This document shows, piece by piece, positions 19,695 to 29,039 of a stretch of DNA of 64,000 bases (position 1 is its first letter; each line of letters starts with the position of its first letter). The translations under genes were made by a program, and so were the position numbers. This DNA comes from Bartonella grahamii subsp. shimonis (lineage in GTDB: Bacteria > Pseudomonadota > Alphaproteobacteria > Rhizobiales > Rhizobiaceae): assembly GCF_036327415.1 (NCBI RefSeq), contig NZ_CP123961.1, forward strand, positions 1,896,001 through 1,960,000, given 5' to 3'. Below the pieces are notes generated by a model. That model saw nothing but the letters and a program-made list of their open reading frames with translations. It was not told the origin of the DNA and did not search any database.

Positions 19695-20850
19695 CACCGT
19701 GGATGAAAAAAGCATTAATGATCGCGATACAATAAAAAAAGCTCAAGGAAAAAGTCAACAGAACAATGTAGGGAAAGCTATTGCTCTTATTATTCTTTTC
19801 AGTGTCTGTCTTTATTTAGCCTATTCAACACTTGTTACAGACAAGAAACAACCAATTGAATCTTCAAAAGAAGGAAAAGTTATCAAACAAACAGAGCTTT
19901 TTCGCCCTGCAAAACCTACCCCTCCTCTCTTTGAACAACCTCAACGAAATAACGCTCTGTTGCCAAAAGTCGAGCTACCAACACCAAACATTAATCAATC
20001 AAATTCTGATAACTCACTGCTAGAAGCAGCACAACGTGCTCCTGTATTAGCTTATGCAAATACACAACAAGGCAGCAAAATAGATTCACAAACAAATAAT
20101 GGCGCTTTGTCTCACCAATTTGAAAGTAAACCTGATGAAATGACACAACGTTTTAATCATCTTCTCAAACCCACAGTACTTGAAGGTATTCGTGCTTCAA
20201 TCCTTGGCAATCGAAACTACATCATTGCGATGGGAACTTCTATCCCTTGTATTTTAGAAACAGCCATCAACAGCGATCAACAAGGTTTTGTCAGTTGTAT
20301 CATCTCCAGAGATATCTTATCAGACAATGGCCGTGTTGTGCTTCTTGATAAAGGCACCCAAATTGTTGGTGAATATCGCGCCGGATTGAAAAAAGGCCAA
20401 ACACGTCTCTTTGTGCTGTGGAATAGAGCAAAAACCCCCGATGGTATCATTATATCCTTAGCTTCACCTGCAACAGACAGTTTAGGACGTTCTGGTATAG
20501 ATGGAGATATTGATAATCATTGGCTCGAGAGGATTGGATCTGCGCTTCTTGTCTCCCTGATAAAAGATGCGACAAACTATGCCAATAAACGTTTAGCAAA
20601 AAAACAAGAAAAAGAAGAAACCGAAACAATCTCTTCAGGACAAAACATTGCAAATATTGTCGTCGAAAATTACGCCAATATTCCTCCAACATTATCCAAA
20701 AACCAAGGAGAACTAGTGAATATCCTTGTTGCTCGCGATTTAGATTTTTCCAGCGTTTATAAATTGAAAGTCATCGAAAACAAAAAACAGATTATCAATC
20801 GAGCTGTTTCAAGAAACTTTTACAAAAATTCTGCGATACCTTTAGAATGA
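19687..20850 (+). CDS. virB10: VirB10 energy-sensing core protein
   Basis: This 387-residue protein has a cytoplasmic N-terminus of about 28 residues, one transmembrane helix (AIALIILFSVCLYLAYSTLV), a proline-rich periplasmic linker (RPAKPTPPLFEQPQ), and the C-terminal beta-barrel domain (ASILGNRNYIIAMGTSIPC; DRGRVVLL-type region; GTQIVGEYRAGL; LFVLWNRAKTPDG). VirB10 spans both membranes, transmits ATP energy to the outer-membrane channel and closes the pore. The start overlaps virB9 and the stop overlaps the virB11 start. Confidence 0.94.
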
Positions 20851-21917
20851 ACTCAAACTTACATACCATGAACGATGAAACCATCGCGATTGTTCTCACA
20901 AAACTTGAACCCATCAGTGCTTTTTTGAAAGATGAAAGTCTTTTTGAAATTGTTATCAATCGTCCCTATCAAGTCATGACGGAAGGTATTGATGGATGGA
21001 AAACAATAGAAGCACCGGCTCTCTCTTTTAATGAGCTTATGGGGATTGCGAAAGTTGTCGCGTCCTATTCCAAGCAAAATATATCAGAAAAGAACCCAAT
21101 ATTATCGGCGACTCTCCCAGGCAATGAACGCATTCAAGTTGTCATTCCGCCGGCGGTCGAAAAAGACACGATTAGTATGACAATCCGTAAACCATCATCG
21201 CAGAGTTTTTCTCTCGAAGAGCTAGCAAATAAAGATCTGTTTTCGCTCTGTGAGCAGGTATCTTTCACACCATTAAATGATTATCATACTCGTTTTAACG
21301 AACTCAAAATCATCGAGCATAACTTAGCTAATGCCTACTGTAATAAAGACTTTGTCTCCTTTTTAAATCAAGCTGTAAAATACCAGAAAAATATTTTAAT
21401 TGCAGGAAAAACTGGTTCGGGTAAAACAACATTATCAAAAGCATTAATTGCCAAAATTCCTCAAGAAGAGCGTATTATTACCATTGAAGACACACAAGAA
21501 TTGGTGATACCGCACCCTAACCATGTCTCAATGATCTATTCAAAAGATGGACAAGGTTTAGCTTCTGTTGGACCCAAAGAATTGCTTGAATCATCTTTAC
21601 GGATGCGTCCTGATCGTATTCTTTTGCAAGAACTTCGAGATGGTACAGCCTTTTATTATATCCGCAATGTCAATTCAGGTCATCCAGGCTCCATTACAAC
21701 GGTTCATGCCTCAACAGCCCTTGCTGCCTTTGAGCAAATGACCCTTTTGGTCAAAGAAAGTGACGGGGGAAGTGATTTAGAGCGTGATGATATTCGAGGA
21801 CTGTTAATTTCAATGATTGATATCATCATCCAATGCAAACGGGTTGAAGGAAAATTTAAGGTCACAGAAATTTATTATGATCCCTTCAAACAACGAAACA
21901 TCTTTGGAGGAGACTAA
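20847..21917 (+). CDS. virB11: VirB11 T4SS traffic ATPase
   Basis: This 356-residue secretion ATPase forms a hexamer at the inner face of the inner membrane and switches between pilus building and transfer. Walker A is GKTGSGKTT at residues 187-195. The Asp box reads IITIEDTQELVIP, Walker B is LLESSLRMRPDRILLQELRD (the family pattern L-R-M-R-P-D-x-I-x-x-x-E-x-R), and the His box is GHPGSITTVHAST. The N-terminal domain is shorter and more variable. It ends the contiguous virB operon; a 65-base gap leads to the small antitoxin-like gene. Confidence 0.95.
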   Translation: MNSNLHTMNDETIAIVLTKLEPISAFLKDESLFEIVINRPYQVMTEGIDGWKTIEAPALSFNELMGIAKVVASYSKQNISEKNPILSATLPGNERIQVVIPPAVEKDTISMTIRKPSSQSFSLEELANKDLFSLCEQVSFTPLNDYHTRFNELKIIEHNLANAYCNKDFVSFLNQAVKYQKNILIAGKTGSGKTTLSKALIAKIPQEERIITIEDTQELVIPHPNHVSMIYSKDGQGLASVGPKELLESSLRMRPDRILLQELRDGTAFYYIRNVNSGHPGSITTVHASTALAAFEQMTLLVKESDGGSDLERDDIRGLLISMIDIIIQCKRVEGKFKVTEIYYDPFKQRNIFGGD

Positions 21918-21982
21918 AAGAAGATTACATCGGCTGCTAAAGGCTCTTTTAAAGAAACGATCACGAATAAAAAGAAAAATGC

Positions 21983-22198
21983 ATGAAAACCAAAGCAACA
22001 GAAAACAGAGAAAATCTTTTATCGATGACAGTGGAAGAATTAAAACAACGCCGTGAAGCAGTTGAAGCAGCCATCAGTACCCATACAATAGAGGGAATAT
22101 CGCTACATTCAAAAACGCTAAAAATTTTAGAAGAATATGCAAGGGGGAATATTTCACTCGAGGAATTTAACACTCTGATGGACAACGTAAAATTATAA
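21983..22198 (+). CDS. biaA: BiaA/VbhA-like FIC antitoxin
   Basis: This 71-residue protein lies 10 bases upstream of bepA. VbhA-type antitoxins block FIC domains with a helix carrying the motif [S/T]-x-x-x-E-[G/N]. Here ISTHTIEG contains T-H-T-I-E-G, an exact match at residues 33-38. The rest (KTLKILEEYARGNISLEEFN) matches the common C-terminal part. Family knowledge: BiaA binds Bep FIC domains, the glutamate pushing into the ATP gamma-phosphate site. Its motif is intact although the FIC motif of the BepA next door is not. The ATGA-type spacing and position indicate co-translation with bepA. Confidence 0.8.
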   Translation: MKTKATENRENLLSMTVEELKQRREAVEAAISTHTIEGISLHSKTLKILEEYARGNISLEEFNTLMDNVKL

Positions 22199-22208
22199 GG
22201 AAGCCACC

Positions 22209-23834
22209 ATGCCAAAAGCAAAAGAAAAAACAAAAAATATACAGACAGTTTCTCCCCATAATTATCTCTATCCTGGTACCAAAATACTCAAAAATAAATA
22301 TGGAGAAACAAATTTAGAACTCTTTCGGGAAAAATGTTCGCATGATATAGAAAAAGGATTAGAAAAGCTGCGAAGAGAATCTGTTCCAGAGAATTTTGAT
22401 TGCTTTTATTTAAGCTATATCCATTACCTATTATTTAAGGAAACATTTGAGTGGGCTGGGAAAACCCGCTCTACCCCCTTCACATTTTCAGACGAAAGCG
22501 TTGCTTTCATGCCATTAATGCAAAGAGCAGAATGGAACGGTGCTTTTGCAAACGATAATGAGATTGAAAAAGGTTTGAAAACATTAAATAAAAAACTTGC
22601 AGAAAAAGATAATTTGAGAGGTTTAACGCGCGAAGATTTCATTTCTGAAGCCGTCCCACTCTTTGTCTCTCTCAAACAGCTACACCCATTCATAGATGGA
22701 AATGAACACACAATACAATTCTTTTTTGAAAATCTCGCCCAAAATGCAGGACATCAACTTGATTTTTCACTCGCAACACAAGAACGTATGATGACGGCCT
22801 ATACCCAAGCAACACACTATGGCAATACACAATTAATGAAAGATCTTTTTGAAGATATCTCTCATCCAGAAAAAATATATCTTTTACAAGAATTCATGCA
22901 CAACATGAAAAAGAGCGGATACGATGTGAATGAACGTCTTGTTATGGTTGCAAAAGAAGCTGAAACCTACACAGGGATTTATAGAGGCTCTCATTTTGAC
23001 AGCTTTACGCTCGATGTAGAAGGGACTTACATCATCGCCAGTAAAGCAGATCTTACACCAGAACAACGAAAAGCATTAAAACCCGGTAACAAATTTACCT
23101 TTACAGCCCCTAAAGCCAACAACATTCTCATTCCAGAAGAAAGATTAGCTCCTTTGACAAAAAATGAAAAAGCCGTAATGGTTGCAGAAGATTCTTGCGT
23201 CCATATAAGCCGACAACAGGTCCAGAAATTGGCAAAAATTGTTTATGGTAATGCAAAAACATTAGACAAACAGATGGTAGAAATCATCAAAAATCCAAGC
23301 TTAGGCCAACAGCTCGTCAACCAGATTGAAAGAGCACCGTACTCTGTTTCTAATCTTGCAGGTTTCAGTTTATGTGGACTACAAAATCAGGCACGTGCAA
23401 ACGCTCAAAATCATCTTGAGATGCTCTGTGCTGCCGTTGCAAATTTCACCCATGCTGTAAAACATGCTGAGAAGGAAATTACTCAAGAACATGCAACAGA
23501 ACAAAGTCGCCGTGCAAAAATAGTAAAAATACCAAATAAAAGCTTACAAGAGCTCTTCACCTTGCCAAAAGAATTACAGCAAGAAGTTTTAGCAAAAAAT
23601 CCTTTACTTCAAAAAGAGCTTACCGACTTTGTAAAAAGCATCAATACCCGTCTCTCACTAACTGAACATAAAGCTATCAAAAATAATGAGTATGAAACAT
23701 TGGCTCAAAGCATTGGTGTATCAGAAAATAAAGCCAAACAAATTACACAAACCGTTAAGCAAGCCAAAGAACTACACCAGCAAGCACAAGTATGCACAAT
23801 GCATCGTTCCAAAGCATTTGCTATGGCTTGCTAA
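22209..23834 (+). CDS. bepA: BepA: FIC-OB-BID T4SS effector with degenerate FIC motif
   Basis: This 541-residue effector is recognised by position (after virB11, before virD4) and by the start PKAKEKTKN and tail RSKAFAMAC, close to B. henselae BepA. It has an N-terminal FIC domain (about 20-200), a small OB domain (about 215-300) and a BID secretion domain (about 324-425) with a basic tail. The FIC flap reads TPFTFSDESVAFMP. The active-site loop reads HPFIDGNEHTIQ (residues 159-170) where catalytically active Beps have HPFREGNGRTQR: the His and the acidic residue are kept, but GR is EH and the last Arg is Gln. AMPylation therefore seems unlikely. The BID domain should still deliver it; in B. 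henselae the BepA BID raises cAMP and protects endothelial cells. Confidence 0.9.
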   Translation: MPKAKEKTKNIQTVSPHNYLYPGTKILKNKYGETNLELFREKCSHDIEKGLEKLRRESVPENFDCFYLSYIHYLLFKETFEWAGKTRSTPFTFSDESVAFMPLMQRAEWNGAFANDNEIEKGLKTLNKKLAEKDNLRGLTREDFISEAVPLFVSLKQLHPFIDGNEHTIQFFFENLAQNAGHQLDFSLATQERMMTAYTQATHYGNTQLMKDLFEDISHPEKIYLLQEFMHNMKKSGYDVNERLVMVAKEAETYTGIYRGSHFDSFTLDVEGTYIIASKADLTPEQRKALKPGNKFTFTAPKANNILIPEERLAPLTKNEKAVMVAEDSCVHISRQQVQKLAKIVYGNAKTLDKQMVEIIKNPSLGQQLVNQIERAPYSVSNLAGFSLCGLQNQARANAQNHLEMLCAAVANFTHAVKHAEKEITQEHATEQSRRAKIVKIPNKSLQELFTLPKELQQEVLAKNPLLQKELTDFVKSINTRLSLTEHKAIKNNEYETLAQSIGVSENKAKQITQTVKQAKELHQQAQVCTMHRSKAFAMAC

Positions 23835-23989
23835 AAATGGATAAAAGCTTCCTACTTTATAAGAAGGGCTCATAAATGAGAACTGTTTAGCGTTATCTGC
23901 GCTTTTTCAAAAAAGAGAGAATTTAATAATCATACACCTGAAAAAGAGCTTTTCGCAGCATCTTCTGATAGAATTGAAAGTAAAATACA
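23835..23989. other. Short spacer between bepA and virD4
   Basis: A 155-base AT-rich spacer with no clear terminator or strong promoter. The region just before the virD4 start has no strong Shine-Dalgarno, only a weak purine stretch. Confidence 0.35.
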
Positions 23990-25906
23990 ATGAAATATAC
24001 CAAAACACAAATGGTACTCATTTTAACACCAATCGCTTTAGGTGCTTTAACGATATTCCTTGTTCCTCATTTTTTGTTGTTTATAACAAATGGACTAAAG
24101 AGCAATCAAATTTATTGGACTCTTCGTTCAGAACCTTTACTAGTCCTAACACTAACAGCTGCTGTTTCATTGTTTTATAGTCTATCGCAAAAACTGCACT
24201 TACGTAAAAGAATTACTTTTGTCTCCATTGTCTTTTTTGGAGCCACTGTTCTTTACTATATTAGCGGAGAAATAAAACGTTTAGGTCCCTATGTTGGCCA
24301 ACAAGGAATAACGTGGAGCTATGCACTTCAATTCATGGATCCCATGGTTGTCTTTGGCATTATCATTGGTGTTTTTTTTTCCATCATTCAACTCATAACA
24401 ACCTATCCACCTAAAAATAAGGTCAAGCGTGCAAAAAAAGGTGTTTTTGGTGAATCCGCATGGATGAATTTAAGAGAGGCAGCGAAAATTTTTCCTGCCA
24501 ATGGGCAAATTGTTATAGGTGAAAGATACCGTGTTGATCAAGATAATGTGTGTAAAATTCCCTTTGCACCTGGCAATAAAACAACATGGGGAAAGGGTGG
24601 GACAGCTCCTTTGCTAACCTTTAATCTTGATTTTGGTTCAACTCATATGATCTTTTTTGCTGGTTCTGGTGGCTATAAAACCACAAGTACAGTAGTGCCC
24701 ACGTGTTTAACCTATCCAGGGTCTATTATTTGTCTTGATCCTTCAACAGAAGTTGCCCCAATGGTCAAATTTGCGCGTCAAAAGATGGGGAATAGAAATG
24801 TCATTGTTCTCGATCCCAATTCATTTTTAACAAAAAATTTTAATGTCATCGATTGGCTTTTAGACGACAGCGTACCACGCACACAACGCGAAGCAAATAT
24901 TGTAAGCTTTTCCAAGTTGCTTCTTACAGATAAAAAATCAGACAATTCTTCAGCGGAATATTTCTCGACACAAGCCCATAATCTTTTAACAGCTCTTCTT
25001 GCTCATGTTATATTTTCTGATGAATATGAAGATGACGAGCGCAATTTAAAAACATTGCGTGGAATTCTCTCTCAATCAGAAACAGCTGTTGTTAATCAAT
25101 TACGCATGATTCAAGAAACGACACCTTCTCCTTTTATTCGTGAAATGGTTGGTATTTTTACAGAAATGGCAGAGCAAACTTTTTCAGGGGTCTATACAAC
25201 TGCCTCAAAAGACACTCAATGGCTTTCTTTGTCCAATTACGCAGATCTTGTCTGCGGAGATGATTTTTTTTCCTCAGATATTGCAAATGGCAATACAGAT
25301 GTTTTTCTCAATCTCCCCGCAAGCATTTTAAACAGTTATCCAGCGATAGGGCGTGTGATTATTGGCGCCTTTCTCAATGCCATGGTTACAGCAGACGGTA
25401 ACTATAAAAAGCGTGTTTTATTTGTCTTAGATGAAGTTGATCTCCTAGGCTATATGAATATTTTAGAAGAAGCGCGCGATCGTGGACGTAAATACGGTAC
25501 ATCCTTAATGCTTTTTTATCAATCCTCTGGTCAGTTGGTCAATCACTTTGGAGAAGCTGGAGCACGTTCATGGTTTGAAAGCTGCTCTTTTGTCAGCTAT
25601 GCTGCCATTAAAGACTTCCAAACAGCCAAAGACATTTCAGAACGCTGTGGCCAAATGACCGTTGAAGTAACTGGAACAAGCAAACCAAAAGGCTTATCTT
25701 TTGGAAAGAGTTCATACAACGTCAATTACCAACAAAGAGCCCTGATTTTACCCCATGAGGTTATTCAAGAAATGCGTCAAGATGAACAAATTATTCTTAT
25801 GCAAGGACACCCCCCTTTGCGATGTGGTCGCGCCATCTATTTCAGAAGAAAAGAAATGTTAGCCGCAGCTGCAAAAAACCGCTTTGCCCCACAAAAGAAA
25901 AACTAA
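23990..25906 (+). CDS. virD4: VirD4 T4SS coupling protein
   Basis: This 638-residue coupling protein recruits BID-containing effectors to the VirB channel. The N-terminus has several hydrophobic segments within the first 140 residues (ILTPIALGALTIFLVPHFLL; LVLTLTAAVSLFYSL; FVSIVFFGATVLYYI; FGIIIGVFFSIIQLI). Walker A reads GSGGYKTTS at residues 225-233, the usual G-K being Y-K here as in other VirD4/TraG proteins. Walker B is KRVLFVLDEVDLLG. The C-terminal motif (DEQIILMQGHPPLRCGRAIYFR) is typical of the family. It is followed by a probable terminator, which separates the machine genes from the distal effectors. Confidence 0.94.
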   Translation: MKYTKTQMVLILTPIALGALTIFLVPHFLLFITNGLKSNQIYWTLRSEPLLVLTLTAAVSLFYSLSQKLHLRKRITFVSIVFFGATVLYYISGEIKRLGPYVGQQGITWSYALQFMDPMVVFGIIIGVFFSIIQLITTYPPKNKVKRAKKGVFGESAWMNLREAAKIFPANGQIVIGERYRVDQDNVCKIPFAPGNKTTWGKGGTAPLLTFNLDFGSTHMIFFAGSGGYKTTSTVVPTCLTYPGSIICLDPSTEVAPMVKFARQKMGNRNVIVLDPNSFLTKNFNVIDWLLDDSVPRTQREANIVSFSKLLLTDKKSDNSSAEYFSTQAHNLLTALLAHVIFSDEYEDDERNLKTLRGILSQSETAVVNQLRMIQETTPSPFIREMVGIFTEMAEQTFSGVYTTASKDTQWLSLSNYADLVCGDDFFSSDIANGNTDVFLNLPASILNSYPAIGRVIIGAFLNAMVTADGNYKKRVLFVLDEVDLLGYMNILEEARDRGRKYGTSLMLFYQSSGQLVNHFGEAGARSWFESCSFVSYAAIKDFQTAKDISERCGQMTVEVTGTSKPKGLSFGKSSYNVNYQQRALILPHEVIQEMRQDEQIILMQGHPPLRCGRAIYFRRKEMLAAAAKNRFAPQKKN

Positions 25907-26017
25907 CCTCCTATTGTGAGATCTTGACTATGAAAAGAACAACAGCAAAAACAAGATACATCCCTGTTTTTTAAAAGCCTATTAACAAAAAGTTTTTGCC
26001 CTCTTCTTCACACACAT

Positions 26018-26056
26018 AAGGAAAACATGGTAAAAAATCCGTGTTTTTTCCTTTTT
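26018..26056 (+). terminator. Probable terminator after virD4
   Basis: AAGGAAAACATGG and CCGTGTTTTTTCCTT can pair imperfectly around an AT-rich loop and are followed by a T-rich run. It lies 112 bases after the virD4 stop. Confidence 0.5.
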
Positions 26057-26919
26057 ATATTTTGTGTATCATTTTACCAGCGCCCATCGTCTTTATAAAA
26101 ACCCCCCCCTCAAATCACCTATATCTAAACCAACATCTCCATTTGGGAAAATCTGCAAATACATTCCTACAAAACTTTTTGTGTATAATTTATCCCTACA
26201 AGCAACCCAAAATATTTCACAACACTAATCATCAATATCAAGACTCAAGAAAAACAAAAGATTGATCTTTGAGACAAGAACTCTCAAAACACCTACACTC
26301 AAGAACATCGATTTTTTCCCAAAAAAATATTTCATATATACATCAAAATGAATAAATCATTCTTATACAAGCTTTCCCCCCTTTACGATATCATCAAATG
26401 TTCTATTTTAAAGATAAAGCGCTGAAAAAAGGCTTTTTTCCCCAAGCAAAGAAAGGGTTTCCTCTCTTATGAATCTTAAAGCAGCACAATATAATAAGAG
26501 CAACAATACAAAATAAAAAACATTTTGTTATAAAAGTACACAAACAAGATGTTCATATTGATCAATAAGAAAAACATAATGGAGAAAAATTCTTGATGAC
26601 TACTTTTGCTTATAGATTTACCAATCTGAGTACTGTGTATGAAAAGTACCAACACCATCCGCAAACCCAGAGCAATCCCACCCAACATATCTACGATCTT
26701 CATCAAAGCGCTCTTGCAAGCAACTTTATTAAAGGTAAAACACCAAAAATTTTAAGTAACATTTTTCTTTTCGGCCTTTCCTTACACCTCAAAGGATGAA
26801 GGTTTTACCCAGAGTCAATTTATAGAAAATTCATTTTCTGACCACTCATGGGATTCATATCAGCGCCCTAAAGGACTAGTATCTTACCGACAACAAGATA
26901 ATAAACAAAGAAAATATGC
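26057..26919. other. Region where bepB is found in relatives; only small frames here
   Basis: In B. henselae bepB follows virD4. Here no FIC or BID sequence is visible in the 860 bases before the second antitoxin-like gene. A small plus-strand frame (26593-26799) and a second frame starting about 26760, which ends with a TGA overlapping the ATG of the next gene, can be joined by a +1 shift and might be one broken gene (RPKGLVSYRQQDNKQRKY at its end). Its family is not recognised. That bepB was lost from here is inference from position only. Confidence 0.4.
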
Positions 26920-27120
26920 ATGAAAACAATCACAACAGATTATTTGGCATTTCTCACACCAAAAACCTTTGAAAAGTATCACAAAACGGTTGATGCAACC
27001 ATCCATACACTTGAGGGAAAAGCGCTGCCTCTCATAACACGCAAAATCTCAAAAGAATACGCGAAGGGGAATTTTTCACATGTAGCGTTTAAGACACTTA
27101 TCGAGCACCACCCTACCTAG
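26920..27120 (+). CDS. Second VbhA/BiaA-like small protein, upstream of bepC
   Basis: This 66-residue protein is 10 bases upstream of bepC and resembles the 71-residue biaA gene: FEKYHKTVDATIHTLEGKA aligns with VEAAISTHTIEG, and ISKEYAKGNFSHVAFKTLI with LEEYARGNISLEEFNTLM. The inhibitory motif is altered: four residues before the Glu is Ile instead of Ser/Thr (I-H-T-L-E-G). The Glu-Gly remains. It may still bind the BepC FIC domain as a chaperone-like partner, even if inhibition is no longer needed. The identification is by family pattern and context. Confidence 0.65.
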   Translation: MKTITTDYLAFLTPKTFEKYHKTVDATIHTLEGKALPLITRKISKEYAKGNFSHVAFKTLIEHHPT

Positions 27121-27130
27121 GAGAGATTAT

Positions 27131-28729
27131 ATGTTAGAGCAAAATTATCTATATAAAGGAACTTCAACACTAAAAAATAAATATGGCATAAAATCCCCCC
27201 AAAAATTGTATGAACGCTGTGCTCATAATGCCGCCAGAGAAGCCGTAAATTTTCGCTATGAGCCCCCTCCACAAAACTTTGATTTCACTTATCTAAAATT
27301 AATCCACTGGAGCCTCTTCCACAAAACTTTTGAATGGGCTGGGCAAACCCGCGATACATCCTTTACATTTGAAGATGGCACCACAGCGCGTATGCCGGCG
27401 ATGCGTCCTAAAGGTTATGAAGTTCCTTTTGCCATTGGTCCACAAATAAAAAAAGAGCTTAAACAACTCGAAAAAACACTGAGCGAAAAGAACAATTTAA
27501 AAGGTTTATCGCGCCAAGAATTTGCTGAAAATGCTGCTGACGTTTTTATAGCGCTCGAGCACGCACATCCTTTCAGAAAAGGGAATGGGCGCGTAAATCG
27601 AATGTTTATGGAAAAACTTGGACAAGCAGCTGGCCATCAGATTGATTTTTCTTTCATCACACAAAAACGCATGACAGCAGCTTGTATTGAAGCGATGCAA
27701 TATGGTAATCCTCAACCGATGAAAGATCTTTTTGAAGATATCACACATCCACAAAAATCCCTTGTTTTAAAAGAATTCATCACCCAAATGAGAGATGCTG
27801 GACTTGATGAAATTAACAATCGTATTGTTGTTGCAGCAAAAAAAGATATAGCCTATGAGGGCACCTTTAGAGGTTTTTCCGCAGAAGGTTTTGTCATGGA
27901 AGTAGATAGGGCTTTCGTTGTCGGCCACAAAGATGATCTCCCTCCAGAACAGGTTAAAACATTACAGAATGGAGCCCGCCTCTGTTTTCAAAAAAACAAT
28001 GTTCAAAGCTTCAAAGAAACACTAATCCCCCAAGAAACATTAGCACCTCTCACCCATGACGAGTTGTTCTCAAGAATTTCAAATGCTCCTTATGTTGAAG
28101 CATGCCGAAAAGAAATCGAAAATTTATCAAAACTCGTTTATGGTAAAGCCCACGCCTTAAATACAAAAATGGATATCTTAACGGCAGATCCAAGTTTAGG
28201 AAATCAGTTTGCTGATGAAGTTTTACACAACCCTCACTCAATTTCTAAACTTGCAGGAAGAAAAATATTTGAGCTGAAAAGTCCAAGTCGTAGGCAAGCA
28301 GAACAGGCTGCTCCACAACTTAGTCAAACCCTTAAAAATTATAGCACAATAACACAACAAACAAAAAATGAAATTTTAGAGCACCATCAAAGAGAACAAA
28401 AACGCCTGAGCTACACTGTCGAAAAACCTGGAAAAAATTTACAAACCCTTTTTGCCTTACCAGAAGAACAACAAAGAGAAGCTTTATTGCATTCTCCAGA
28501 ACTACGACAAGAACTCCATAGTTTTTCGCGCCAGCTACATAATCGTCTATCCTCAGAAGATCGTAAAGCCATACAAGAAAAAGATCATACAAGACTAGCC
28601 TGCCTACTTGGTGTATCAGAAAGCAAAGCAAAAGAAATTGCACACACAGTAAAGCAGACCAAAGAAGTACAGTGTCAGATGCGCACCCTAAAAGTTAGTC
28701 GTTCCTCATCGCTTGCTCTTACCGGCTAA
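27131..28729 (+). CDS. bepC: BepC: FIC-OB-BID T4SS effector
   Basis: This 532-residue protein has the usual length and layout of BepC: FIC (about 15-185), OB (about 205-295), BID (about 313-415) and a basic, helical tail. The flap is TSFTFEDGTTARMP. The active-site loop is HPFRKGNGRVNR (His146, Lys150, Arg154, Arg157): lysine replaces the acidic residue that binds the metal in canonical FIC enzymes. BepC homologues are known for exactly this Lys substitution; they do not AMPylate as canonical FIC enzymes do, but recruit GEF-H1 to the plasma membrane and trigger actin stress fibres. GGAGAG precedes the ATG. It is separated from virD4 by a terminator and a spacer. Confidence 0.88.
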   Translation: MLEQNYLYKGTSTLKNKYGIKSPQKLYERCAHNAAREAVNFRYEPPPQNFDFTYLKLIHWSLFHKTFEWAGQTRDTSFTFEDGTTARMPAMRPKGYEVPFAIGPQIKKELKQLEKTLSEKNNLKGLSRQEFAENAADVFIALEHAHPFRKGNGRVNRMFMEKLGQAAGHQIDFSFITQKRMTAACIEAMQYGNPQPMKDLFEDITHPQKSLVLKEFITQMRDAGLDEINNRIVVAAKKDIAYEGTFRGFSAEGFVMEVDRAFVVGHKDDLPPEQVKTLQNGARLCFQKNNVQSFKETLIPQETLAPLTHDELFSRISNAPYVEACRKEIENLSKLVYGKAHALNTKMDILTADPSLGNQFADEVLHNPHSISKLAGRKIFELKSPSRRQAEQAAPQLSQTLKNYSTITQQTKNEILEHHQREQKRLSYTVEKPGKNLQTLFALPEEQQREALLHSPELRQELHSFSRQLHNRLSSEDRKAIQEKDHTRLACLLGVSESKAKEIAHTVKQTKEVQCQMRTLKVSRSSSLALTG

Positions 28730-28858
28730 AACGCGCAAATTTTTGTCTTTCAACTGACTCTTAGCACCAATTATTTCATCTCCATTGCACCCACCAATTG
28801 TTTTGGAATGTTACAAAAAATAGTCCTAAAAATGAATATTGTAATTTACTATAACTTA

Positions 28859-28887
28859 TTGATAAAATTTTAAAAAAACTGTATAAA
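28859..28887 (+). promoter_or_regulatory. Predicted promoter of the first distal effector (duplicated cassette)
   Basis: TTGATA (28859-28864) and TATAAA (28882-28887), followed by AG, recur at the same relative place before the effectors at 30571, 31857 and 36068. The conserved stretch starts about 50 bases upstream (ttacaaaaaatagtcc) and continues through atctttggaggtca to the Shine-Dalgarno gaaaggaaa. The spacing to TATAAA is 17 here; in the later copies 17 fits the preceding TGTATA-type hexamer. Confidence 0.55.
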
Positions 28888-29039
28888 AGCCATAAATGTC
28901 CACCATATATAAGTATGAATAGCGCGAAATCTTTGGAGGTCATTTCCTTTGATATCTGCCTTGTGTCTTACAGTTATCAAAAAGTGGGGAATGCGCCAAA
29001 GCCAAAGAGGTTTTCTAAAAATATTGAAAGGAAACAGCC

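Noticed and set aside
26041..26265. 74-codon frame after virD4
   Set aside because: It starts inside the terminator-like hairpin and has no motif or ribosome-binding site.
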